Position numbers and translations under genes: made by a program. Below are positions 1-5,089 of a stretch of DNA of 6,998 nt, piece after piece; within the stretch, counting starts at the first letter, position 1, and the number at the start of each line of letters is the position of its first letter. The DNA is from Spirochaeta sp. GTDB lineage: Bacteria > Spirochaetota > Spirochaetia > DSM-2461. The stretch lies in contig JAUVIY010000140.1 in NCBI GenBank assembly GCA_030592625.1, positions 1 to 6,998 on the forward strand, written 5' to 3'. A model generated the notes under the pieces. The model had not been told where the DNA came from and did not search any database. It saw nothing but the letters and a program-made list of their open reading frames with translations.

Positions 1-1
1 C

Positions 2-577
2 ACCGCCGCTTTCAGTGCCCACAAATTCCGGGGACCCAGGGGCGTCGGTATGCTCTACCCCCGGAATCCGAAGTGAGAAGCCCTCGACCGGGGCGCCGGC
101 CAGGACCACGGCCTCCGCCCGGGTACAGAGAACGTCGCCGGGGCTCTCGCCATGGCCTTGGCTCTCGAGAAATACGGTCGCCCATCCCCCGTCGTAGCGG
201 AAAACGGCGCCTGGCTCCTGAACAAACTCGCTGAAAGCGCAAAGGTTATACCCGAGCTGCGCCAGAGGTCATCCGAAACCCGGGGAAATTATGCCCCGGG
301 CATCATCGCCGTCAGCTTCCCGCCCATCCCCGGCGAAGTCCTGGCCCGGGTTCTCTCGGAATCCGGATACGCCGTCTCCACCGGATCGGCCTGCAGCCAC
401 AACAAGAAGGGAAAACTCCCAAAAACCATGGTGGCCATGAACGTACCAAAAGATATCGCCACCGGCATGATCCGCATCTCCATCGGCCCTGCCACCTCCC
501 GGGAAGAGCTGATAGGATTTCTGAAAGCTCTGAAAATGAACGTCGGAATTCTGGAGAAAGCCGTATCAAAATTGTGA
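2..577 (+). pseudogene. Cysteine desulfurase (NifS/IscS family), 3' part, interrupted by an in-frame TGA
   Basis: Class V PLP-dependent aminotransferase fold enzyme that takes sulfur from L-cysteine onto an active-site Cys for Fe-S cluster or thio-tRNA synthesis in the cytosol. The frame entering at base 2 reads HKFRGPRGVGMLY, the family's PLP-lysine motif (Lys codon 23-25). It then hits TGA at 74-76 and continues without a length change into GLRPGTENVAG, another conserved block. The catalytic cysteine motif STGSACSHNKKGK is present, with Cys codon 392-394, followed by a normal C-terminus ending in TGA at 575-577. The 5' part lies outside the window. Apart from the TGA the frame is well conserved, so this is a recent nonsense mutation, a sequencing error, or (unlikely) recoding. 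The first ATG after the stop (152) would give 141 residues lacking the PLP lysine, so that product could not be a functional desulfurase. Identity is secure; functional state is uncertain. Confidence 0.85.
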
Positions 578-599
578 AGCATCGTTGACTCTTCTATCA

Positions 600-620
600 A
601 TGTGTATAACTATGTGTATA
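600..620. repeat. Direct repeat ATGTGTATA x2 upstream of vapB (possible operator)
   Basis: ATGTGTATA occurs at 600-608 and again at 612-620, one helical turn apart (12-bp period), just upstream of the vapB ribosome binding site. Ribbon-helix-helix and other type II antitoxins commonly bind tandem repeats in their own promoter, so this could be the autoregulatory operator. A TTGACT at 585-590 and TATAAC at 605-610 resemble -35 and -10 boxes, but the 14-bp spacer is too short for a convincing promoter. The repeat is seen; the operator role is inferred. Confidence 0.4.
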
Positions 621-632
621 TAGAGGTGTCCC

Positions 633-836
633 GTGAGAACAAATATCGTTCTGGATGACAAGTTGGTCGAAGAAGCGTTCAAATACGCCGGCAATGTCAG
701 TACAAAACGTGAATTAGTGGATATTGCTCTCAAAGAATATGTCGCCAAACATAAAATGAAGGACCTTCGTAATCTGAAGGGGAAAATCTCTTTCGACAGT
801 CACTACGATTATAAGGACATGAGAACGGATTCATGA
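633..836 (+). CDS. VapB-type antitoxin (ribbon-helix-helix-like), 67 aa
   Basis: Predicted antitoxin of a type II VapBC system: it would bind and block the following PIN-domain RNase and repress its own operon. It begins MRTNIVLDDKLVEEAFKYAG, the N-terminal strand-helix pattern of the short VapB family (DUF2191-like). The middle, KRELVDIALKEYV, forms the second helix. The charged tail, rich in D, Y and K, is the usual toxin-binding part. The start is GTG at 633, chosen because GAGGTG at 623-628 is a good Shine-Dalgarno four bases upstream and the protein begins exactly where family members do. Its TGA (834-836) overlaps the toxin ATG (833) as ATGA, implying translational coupling. The locus is more AT-rich than the desulfurase before it, consistent with transfer. 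No second gene candidate on the other strand is credible here. Confidence 0.85.
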   Translation: MRTNIVLDDKLVEEAFKYAGNVSTKRELVDIALKEYVAKHKMKDLRNLKGKISFDSHYDYKDMRTDS

Positions 837-1249
837 TCCTCGTAGATACCTCGGTGCTCATTGATTACCTGAAGGGACAGGAAAACAGAAAGACCATCCT
901 CTTTCACAAATTGCTGGAACAGGGCATTCCCTTCGGTATCTCGAATATAATATACCTTGAACTCCTTCAGGGTGCCCGTTCAACAGCTGAGTTTGACACA
1001 CTCAAAGAATATCTGGAAACGCTGGAGTTCTTTGAGATTTCGAATAGCAAAGAGTCATATGAGAATATCGCCAGGCTCAATATTTTATGCAGATCTTCCG
1101 GAGTAACGATCCGCAGTACGATCGATTTGATAATTACTCAAATTGCGATCGACAACAATCTCATGCTGCTTCACAACGATAAAGACTTTGACCATATCGC
1201 TTCAGTTGTCGGAGCACTGAAGATTCTCAACAATCTGGATTTTACATAG
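833..1249 (+). CDS. VapC toxin, PIN-domain ribonuclease, 138 aa
   Basis: PIN-domain endoribonuclease toxin; VapC enzymes cleave tRNA or rRNA using Mg/Mn held by acidic residues. The visible acids are Asp5 in MILVDTSVLIDYL, Glu43 in YLELLQG, Asp98 in STIDLIITQIA, and Asp116/Asp118 in LLHNDKDFDHIA, so the active site appears complete. Length is normal for the family. It overlaps vapB by four bases and forms a two-gene operon with it. The gene is convergent with the HEPN toxin gene, whose stop lies 31 bp beyond this TAG; no strong terminator is visible in that gap. The specific RNA target cannot be read from the sequence. Confidence 0.92.
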   Translation: MILVDTSVLIDYLKGQENRKTILFHKLLEQGIPFGISNIIYLELLQGARSTAEFDTLKEYLETLEFFEISNSKESYENIARLNILCRSSGVTIRSTIDLIITQIAIDNNLMLLHNDKDFDHIASVVGALKILNNLDFT

Positions 1250-1280
1250 AAATATCAGAAGACTTATGCCGACCAAAAGC

Positions 1281-1703
1281 TCACTCGACAATAATCCGAA
1301 CACCCAACTCTCGGCATAATTCAATGTGAGCTTTGAACTTATCCTCCGCGATAGAACGAACAATACTCATGTCGAGGTCTTGATATTCGTGTATGGCAAC
1401 ATTTCGAAATCCTGTCATTCCGATCATGGAGCGGGTGGTTTTTTCTGAAATTACCCTGGCCCGTTCCAAAAGGATGAAGGCATCCGAACTGCTTTGCGGC
1501 ATACCATAGTGATTCAATGCTACAAGGTGTTGAGACATATCAATAGCCGCCTGACAAGCTCGCTCGACATTCAGAATAAGGGCATCCAAGTGAGTATAAT
1601 TATCCAATTCAGGATTGTTGCGGAACTCTTCCCGCATCCGATTGAGAGACCTTTCAATGATAGCTGCTTTATTCAGGACGACATTATCCGGCTCTATAGG
1701 CAT
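1281..1703 (-). CDS. hepT: HepT-like HEPN ribonuclease toxin, 140 aa
   Basis: HEPN-domain (DUF86/HepT) toxin of a type VII HEPN/MNT system, an RNase that acts as a dimer. The protein is all-helical. Near the C-terminus it has RNVAIHEY, matching the RX4HXY motif: Arg100, His105 and Tyr107 when counted from the ATG at 1701-1703. In the characterised Shewanella HepT, Arg and His form the nuclease site and the Tyr is the residue AMPylated by MntA; that is family knowledge. The start is set at 1703 (MPIEPDNVV) because it gives the usual length of about 140 residues. A longer reading from 1760 would add 19 residues that only translate the end of mntA. The first 20 bases overlap the 3' end of the upstream mntA, so the two are translationally coupled on the minus strand. 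Confidence 0.88.
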   Translation of the reverse strand: MPIEPDNVVLNKAAIIERSLNRMREEFRNNPELDNYTHLDALILNVERACQAAIDMSQHLVALNHYGMPQSSSDAFILLERARVISEKTTRSMIGMTGFRNVAIHEYQDLDMSIVRSIAEDKFKAHIELCRELGVRIIVE

Positions 1704-2103
1704 CCAGAACTTCCTTTCTATCCTGATTGAATTGCACATACAAACCCAATAGATTTGCACGGAGTAGATTCACCTTATCAGAATCCTTCATATAAACAGG
1801 AATTCCGGTTAAGAGAACCTCCCTGGTATAAACCAGATTGCGGTTAGAAATTTCACCCAGATCTACAGTTCGTTTTAACTCATAAGAAAGTGTATTGGCC
1901 ATATCCTGCCGCTCCAGGATGTTTATGGACAATCCAGGTTCAAACATTAGAGCAAGATCGATATCACTATCGATTCGCATTGTATTCCGGGCAGCACTTC
2001 CCAATAAAAAAACTGCCAGTACACGCAGGTCTTTCTGAAAAAAAGTTTGAGTCCTTTTCGTTATTGTCTCTATAAATTGATCCTGGATCCGATTTTCCTG
2101 CAT
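1684..2103 (-). CDS. mntA: MntA-like minimal nucleotidyltransferase antitoxin, 139 aa
   Basis: Minimal nucleotidyltransferase that, in the HepT-MntA family, inactivates the HEPN toxin by transferring AMP groups to its motif tyrosine. The catalytic signature is complete: GSAARNTMRIDSDIDLAL fits GSX10DXD, with Gly35-Ser36, Asp47 and Asp49. Asp81 in RTVDLGEIS is a plausible third metal ligand. The protein is about 30 residues longer than the bare domain, as expected of MNT antitoxins. It is transcribed first, with hepT overlapping its end by 20 bp. The ATG at 2101-2103 has no obvious Shine-Dalgarno, but no later in-frame start would keep the first strand of the fold. The start abuts the remnant of another antitoxin on the opposite strand, suggesting this module was inserted there. 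Confidence 0.88.
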   Translation of the reverse strand: MQENRIQDQFIETITKRTQTFFQKDLRVLAVFLLGSAARNTMRIDSDIDLALMFEPGLSINILERQDMANTLSYELKRTVDLGEISNRNLVYTREVLLTGIPVYMKDSDKVNLLRANLLGLYVQFNQDRKEVLDAYRAG

Positions 2104-2118
2104 CGATTACAAGAATAA

Positions 2119-2325
2119 CGGTTTTCTTTATCTATAGCGAGTTACTTCCGGATAGAGGCCCCTTGCATCAGGAACGGCAAACCGGTCGCATACATTATTT
2201 CAACTGAAGCTTTTGAAGACAGTCTCAAGCCGTCGATCAAATCGACTTTATTGAATCAGCCCCACAAGGACGTTGATATATCCTGGGAAAGGAACAAGGA
2301 GATATTGAGGGAAATTGACCTGTGA
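2119..2325 (+). pseudogene. Decayed Phd/YefM-type antitoxin remnant (N-terminal half lost)
   Basis: Reading the frame that ends at TGA 2323-2325 gives NGKPVAYIISTEAFEDSL from 2173, then about 30 residues ending SWERNKEILREIDL. The first part matches the central strand of Phd/YefM antitoxins. The REIDL-type tail is what usually precedes FitB-like VapC toxins. The frame has no ATG, GTG or TTG between the TAA at 2116-2118 and a TTG at 2251. The N-terminal DNA-binding half is therefore missing or unrecognisable; LQE before the TAA and RFS after it might be the last trace. The stop overlaps the toxin GTG as GTGA, the normal coupling of such pairs. It could still express only a C-terminal peptide of about 25 residues from the TTG. 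The remnant is seen; the decay history is inferred. Confidence 0.6.
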
Positions 2326-2741
2326 GTTTTCTCCTGGATACCAACGTCATCTCTGAACTGCGAAAACCCTCCCCGAATCCCGGAGTTCTGCGGTGGCTGG
2401 ATGATTTCCCGGAGGAGCAGCTGTCAATCTGTGTCCTCACCCTGGGCGAAATCCAATCCGGAATAACGATACTACCGTCCGGCACGAAAAAAGCTGACCT
2501 TCTTGTCTGGTTCAACCGATTAAAAGACTCTTTCAGAAACCAGATTTACACAATAGACGAGACGGCGGCATTGAAATGGGGAGAAATAACTGCCCAGGCG
2601 ATGGCCTCCGGAAGGTTGTTACCGATAATCGACGGTCTGATTGCCGCCTGCGCCCTGGTAAACTCGGCCACACTGGTAACACGGAATGTCAAGGATTTCG
2701 AAGGAACCGGCGTAGAAATCTTCAATCCCTGGGAATACTGA
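2322..2741 (+). CDS. VapC/FitB-like PIN-domain ribonuclease toxin, 139 aa
   Basis: PIN-domain RNase of the FitB-like VapC branch. It begins MSFLLDTNVISELRKPSPNP and ends in FNPWEY, both typical of that branch. Candidate catalytic acids are Asp6, Glu43 in LTLGEIQ, Asp104 in PIIDGLIAAC, and the NVKDFEGTGV block (Asn122, Asp125). Full length and catalytic residues suggest an intact toxin. The start is GTG at 2322; it overlaps the stop of the antitoxin remnant and gives the canonical N-terminus. Upstream there is no complete cognate antitoxin, so if the gene is expressed the cell must rely on cross-neutralisation, low expression or the residual antitoxin tail. A GC-rich gene encoding an exported protein follows 45 bp later in the same direction. 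Confidence 0.9.
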   Translation: MSFLLDTNVISELRKPSPNPGVLRWLDDFPEEQLSICVLTLGEIQSGITILPSGTKKADLLVWFNRLKDSFRNQIYTIDETAALKWGEITAQAMASGRLLPIIDGLIAACALVNSATLVTRNVKDFEGTGVEIFNPWEY

Positions 2742-2786
2742 CTCGTTCGATTTGAGTTAATTCTTTTTTCACGCCGATAAAGAGAT

Positions 2787-3968
2787 ATGCGACACTCCGA
2801 ATCCCACGTCCGCGTCTGCGTCGTCCTCCTCATTCTGACCGTTTTCGCCGTTCACCTGACCGCTCTGGATCTTACTCTCAACGGCCGCAATCACGCTGTC
2901 CTCGATTCCTCAGCCCTGGAAGCCCATGCCCGGGATTCTCAAATCCCCCTACAGGCCCTCTACCCCTGGTTGGAATCGGTGGATTACCTGGAAGTGCAGT
3001 CCGGGGTTAACCGAGTGTTCTGGGACAACTGGAATGGCGCCCTCCTGGTGAACCGCGGCGGCGTCTGGGAAGTCCGTGTGGGCCGGGATGTCTTTTCCGC
3101 CCCCGATCGTATCGCCGTCCGGGGGGTTCGCCGGAATGTCGATACTATTTATATCTGGTCGGCTATCGATAATCCGGGTTTTAAAAATGACCTCCTGTCG
3201 GCCTTCGCCCTCAGGTCTGTCGCTGTTGACTGGCGGGATATCACCCAGCCGGCATACCTGCTCAGCGATCCACCCCCTGAAGGCCTGCCCCATCTGATAC
3301 TCCTGGACCAGCTCGATCTCCTTCGCCTGGACTCCCTGCTGACCTCCTCACGACCCGTCTCCTCCCGTATCTCCGAATGGCGCAAGGCCGCGGCACCCGG
3401 CCCCCTGGCCCTGGATGCCTATAACCCCGAGGCGGCCCTGCTCTATCTCCTGGCCGAAAACCCCAACCTCTTCGATACCGAGGGTCATCTACCGACGGGT
3501 CTGACCGCCCTCTTCGACTGGGCCGCCGCACCCCGTAAAACCGACCTGATAGTTACCGATAGCCCTATGTCCGCTCTCACCGGCGGCGATTCACCAACTG
3601 CCGCGATAGCCGTCCGGCTCCCTTCCTCCGAGGAACCCCGGAGCACCGCCGAGATGGACCTGCCCCTGACTGGTCCCCCCGAGGGCACCGTAAATCTTAT
3701 CCGTCTTCAATACGCCGCCATACCGGCTGCGCCCGGCCAGGCTGCGGCCAACCCGATCCTGGCGGAACTCGCCCTGATCGATGCCGTCCGAATGGCCGGC
3801 AGCCCGGGAACGCAAGCCGGCGTGATTATACCCTCCGATCCCCGGGTCATCCGTTACTTCGAGGCCTACGAGCGTATCGGCCGCCTGGCCATTTCAGGAC
3901 AAATGGAAAGTATGCAGGCAGCAAAACTGATAAATGATTATGTAATCAACAAGAATGCCGGTGAGTGA
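2787..3968 (+). CDS. Predicted exported protein of unknown function, solute-binding-protein-like, 393 aa
   Basis: Not recognised as a named family. A signal peptide is visible: a short basic start (MRHSESHVR), a hydrophobic core at about residues 10-24, and a likely signal peptidase I site after LTA (residue 26). No lipobox Cys follows, so the mature protein should be periplasmic or secreted. The middle section, with LDAYNPEAALLYLLAENPNL then FDTEGHLPTGLTALFDW, resembles the 'no residue/gap filling in the closing lobe' pattern of MalE-like extracellular solute-binding proteins. A divergent periplasmic binding fold is therefore possible but unproven. Codon use is strongly GC-rich, unlike the flanking toxin genes, pointing to native chromosome. 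Start is the ATG at 2787 with a weak AAGAGA ahead of it. Its TGA overlaps the next gene's ATG by one base, so the two form an operon. Confidence 0.75.
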   Translation: MRHSESHVRVCVVLLILTVFAVHLTALDLTLNGRNHAVLDSSALEAHARDSQIPLQALYPWLESVDYLEVQSGVNRVFWDNWNGALLVNRGGVWEVRVGRDVFSAPDRIAVRGVRRNVDTIYIWSAIDNPGFKNDLLSAFALRSVAVDWRDITQPAYLLSDPPPEGLPHLILLDQLDLLRLDSLLTSSRPVSSRISEWRKAAAPGPLALDAYNPEAALLYLLAENPNLFDTEGHLPTGLTALFDWAAAPRKTDLIVTDSPMSALTGGDSPTAAIAVRLPSSEEPRSTAEMDLPLTGPPEGTVNLIRLQYAAIPAAPGQAAANPILAELALIDAVRMAGSPGTQAGVIIPSDPRVIRYFEAYERIGRLAISGQMESMQAAKLINDYVINKNAGE

Positions 3969-4360
3969 TGTCCAACGCAGAGAATCCCGAGCCTGAGGTC
4001 GGCATCTTCTGGATAAACGAGGGAAAACTCTTCCATATAGAGTCCACACCGCGATCGAAAGCCCTGAAAACCCAGGTGAGCATCGACTATGCCGGCGGTC
4101 ACTACGCCGCCTGGTTCAGCATGGGAAAGCGAGGTATCCTGGATCAGCTCCCGCCTTACATGAGGGACGAATACGACAGCATATCTCGAGGAAGGGTGGT
4201 CTATCTTAACGAGAAAAAGTCCTACGTTATCTACCACGGAGACGATTTTAATGATTCCATTCATCGGGAGCTGATGGATCTCCTGAACCTCCCGGAAGAC
4301 GCTACAGTTGATGAGGTTGATGAGCACTACAATCCCCTGCCGGAAGATTTTCTGTTCTGA
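3968..4360 (+). CDS. Conserved-looking small acidic protein of unknown function, 130 aa
   Basis: No function recognised. The product is soluble, acidic, with no signal peptide or membrane segment. Notable stretches are VGIFWINEGKLFHIES, GGHYAAWFSM, YMRDEYDSISRGRVVYL, SYVIYHGDDF and an acidic C-terminus DEVDEHYNPLPEDFLF. The pattern of aromatic and Gly/Asp-rich short blocks looks like a small beta-rich domain. Start is ATG at 3968, overlapping the stop of the exported-protein gene (TGATG), so translation is probably coupled; a GTG at 3965 would add one residue. GC-rich codon use matches its partner. The shared operon suggests a common process, but nothing in the sequence names it. Confidence 0.75.
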   Translation: MSNAENPEPEVGIFWINEGKLFHIESTPRSKALKTQVSIDYAGGHYAAWFSMGKRGILDQLPPYMRDEYDSISRGRVVYLNEKKSYVIYHGDDFNDSIHRELMDLLNLPEDATVDEVDEHYNPLPEDFLF

Positions 4361-4552
4361 AAATATACACACAAATCCTGATCCGGGAAGAGAACGCGAA
4401 GATGGAGTACCATTTCGCTGGCATTCTGGTAGCACCAGGTTCCACTTTGCCAGCATTTCGCCAGCTATTTCGTGAGCCTCTTCAGAGTTTGACTGGAGCC
4501 GTTCCATACCCGCGGGATAAATCTCATCAAACATGTCAACGAGCTCCGGCTA
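4361..4552 (-). pseudogene. Possible degraded gene fragment (minus strand), unidentified
   Basis: The stretch after the small acidic protein has no convincing plus-strand gene. On the minus strand, downstream of a TAG at 4550-4552, the frame reads PELVDMFDEIYPAGMERLQS and continues with EEAHEIAGEMLAKWNLVLPE for about 60 residues. The composition and codon choice look protein-like. The frame then runs into the antisense of the plus-strand gene, where it is unlikely to be real. I do not recognise the family. It may be the broken remnant of a gene or chance. Confidence 0.25.
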
Positions 4553-4585
4553 CGATGGTTTTGAGTTCCTTTTAGAAGTATGCAC

Positions 4586-4614
4586 AAGCCCCGGCATTTT
4601 CTGAGGGCTTTTTT
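4586..4614 (+). terminator. Possible Rho-independent terminator upstream of tRNA-Cys
   Basis: AAGCCC (4586-4591) can pair with GGGCTT (4605-4610) around a 13-base loop, followed by a run of T through 4614. The stem is short and the loop long, so it is a modest terminator. It would end transcripts arriving from the upstream operon before the tRNA promoter. Confidence 0.4.
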
Positions 4615-4633
4615 CGCGATACTCCTTTTTATA

Positions 4634-4662
4634 TAGACGTTCACCCATCAATTCGATATATT
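4634..4662 (+). promoter_or_regulatory. Putative sigma70-type promoter of tRNA-Cys
   Basis: TAGACG (4634-4639; four of six matches to TTGACA) and TATATT (4657-4662; five of six to TATAAT) are separated by exactly 17 bp. Transcription would start near 4669, only a few bases before the tRNA 5' end, fitting a tRNA promoter. Inferred from consensus and spacing only. Confidence 0.5.
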
Positions 4663-4673
4663 TTCCTCCACAC

Positions 4674-4746
4674 GGCGCCGTACCCAAGAGGCTAAGGGAG
4701 TGGATTGCAAATCCATGATTCAGCGGTTCGAGTCCGCTCGGCGCCT
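4674..4746 (+). tRNA. tRNA-Cys (anticodon GCA)
   Basis: A complete cloverleaf can be drawn. The acceptor GGCGCCG (4674-4680) pairs perfectly with CGGCGCC (4739-4745). The D stem is CCC/GGG (4683-4685 with 4696-4698). The anticodon stem is GTGGA/TCCAT (4700-4704 with 4712-4716), with loop TTGCAAA and anticodon GCA at 4707-4709. The variable loop has five bases, and the T stem AGCGG/CCGCT (4722-4726 with 4734-4738) holds a seven-base loop TTCGAGT. The discriminator base is T at 4746, the U73 expected of tRNA-Cys. CCA is not encoded; AAAA follows. The last 20 bases of this region (4729-4748) recur at 4909-4928. Confidence 0.97.
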
Positions 4747-4787
4747 AAAATGAAAAACCGTCCCATCAGGGGCGGTTTTGTCATTTT
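4747..4787 (+). terminator. Long hairpin directly after tRNA-Cys (terminator or 3' processing signal)
   Basis: AAAATGA (4747-4753) plus AAAACCG (4754-4760), a T·G pair and CCC form one arm. The loop is ATCA (4765-4768). The other arm is GGG, G, CGGTTTT (4773-4779) and, after one bulged G, TCATTTT (4781-4787). The hairpin starts at the base after the discriminator. The T-rich 3' arm makes a bidirectional intrinsic terminator plausible. A homologous hairpin with different paired bases lies at 4927-4965. Confidence 0.75.
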
Positions 4788-4790
4788 ATG

Positions 4791-4878
4791 GCACAAGGAC
4801 TCGAAGGGTAGAGCCGCCGAGCGATAGCGCGGATCAGGCCACAGGATGTGGCCGAAAGGCTCTACCAGCGGCCTGCAG
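4791..4878 (+). repeat. Structured tRNA-linked repeat, copy A
   Basis: Begins GCACAAGGACTCGAAGG and ends ACCAGCGGCCTGCAG, both shared with copy B at 4969-5057. An outer 9-bp stem, GGTAGAGCC (4807-4815) with GGCTCTACC (4858-4866), encloses a conserved segment GCCGAGCGATAGCG (4816-4829) and an inner hairpin GGCCACA-GGA-TGTGGCC (4837-4853). Comparison with copy B shows both stems replaced by other sequences that still pair completely. This is best read as a structured RNA or DNA element, not as a protein; the open frames through it are incidental. Family and function unknown to me. Confidence 0.8.
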
Positions 4879-4881
4879 TGA

Positions 4882-4898
4882 GGCAACACGATGTTGCC
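4882..4898 (+). repeat. Third inner-type hairpin between repeat copies
   Basis: GGCAACA (4882-4888), loop CGA, TGTTGCC (4892-4898): a perfect 7-bp stem with a 3-base loop, followed by GAA. It has the same dimensions and downstream GAA as the inner hairpin of copy A (4837-4856). It looks like a lone or partial module of the same repeat, lacking an outer stem. Confidence 0.6.
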
Positions 4899-4908
4899 GA
4901 ACGAAAGG

Positions 4909-4928
4909 CGAGTCCGCTCGGCGCCTAA
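4909..4928 (+). repeat. 20-bp duplicate of the tRNA-Cys 3' end
   Basis: Identical to 4729-4748: the end of the T arm, the 3' acceptor strand, the discriminator T and two following A's. The two copies are 180 bp apart and bracket hairpin 4747-4787, repeat copy A and hairpin 4882-4898. Such a short 3'-end duplicate is what integration at a tRNA gene, or a tandem duplication, leaves. Identity is seen; the mechanism is inferred. Confidence 0.85.
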
Positions 4929-4965
4929 TAAGAAAAGCCATCCCCTTGGGGTGGCTTTTCTTATT
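4927..4965 (+). terminator. Strong hairpin after the duplicated tRNA 3' end
   Basis: AATAAGAAAAGCCA (4927-4940) pairs perfectly over 14 bp with TGGCTTTTCTTATT (4952-4965); one T is bulged and a further CCC/GGG closes a CTTG loop. The T-rich 3' arm suits an intrinsic terminator readable in either direction. It occupies the same place relative to the tRNA 3' sequence as the hairpin at 4747-4787 but uses different base pairs. Confidence 0.75.
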
Positions 4966-4968
4966 TAT

Positions 4969-5057
4969 GCACAAGGACTCGAAGGGTTGTGTCGCCGAGC
5001 GATAGCGAGGATGAGCAGCCAGGGATGGCTGCGGAAGACACAACCAGCGGCCTGCAG
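4969..5057 (+). repeat. Structured tRNA-linked repeat, copy B
   Basis: Same flanks and loops as copy A. The outer stem is GGTTGTGTC (4985-4993) with GACACAACC (5037-5045), and the inner hairpin GCAGCCA-GGGA-TGGCTGC (5015-5032). The conserved single-stranded segment GCCGAGCGATAGCG sits at 4994-5007. Five of the nine outer-stem positions and several inner ones differ from copy A, yet every pair is restored, so selection or a copying process maintains the fold. It ends about 30 bp before the stop codon of the minus-strand vapC. Confidence 0.8.
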
Positions 5058-5061
5058 GAAT

Positions 5062-5089
5062 GCCTCCGGGCTACCCCCTGGCCTTTTTT
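5062..5089 (+). terminator. Weak possible terminator after repeat copy B
   Basis: GCC (5062-5064) and GGG (5068-5070) can pair with CCC (5074-5076) and GGC (5080-5082) around a CTA loop, with a 3x3 internal loop, followed by TTTTTT (5084-5089). It may end the tRNA-Cys/repeat transcript. The T run overlaps the stop codon of the convergent vapC. Confidence 0.3.

Noticed and set aside
74..120. Selenocysteine insertion at the cysteine desulfurase TGA
   Set aside because: The position is not a catalytic Cys, the catalytic Cys codon is intact at 392-394, and the following hairpin is generic in GC-rich sequence.
1701..1760. Longer N-terminus of the HEPN toxin from 1760
   Set aside because: It only re-reads mntA in another frame. 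The ATG at 1703 gives the usual family length.
2949..3815. Minus-strand open frames inside the exported-protein gene
   Set aside because: They are Arg/Gly/Pro-rich shadows of a GC-rich plus-strand gene with a clear signal peptide and operon partner.
3938..4534. 198-codon open frame on the minus strand
   Set aside because: Most of it is the exact antisense of the small acidic protein gene at 3968-4360. Only the part beyond 4361 deserves a note, given separately.
4791..5057. CRISPR-like array
   Set aside because: There are only two copies, with variable stems inside the unit and no regular spacers or cas genes.
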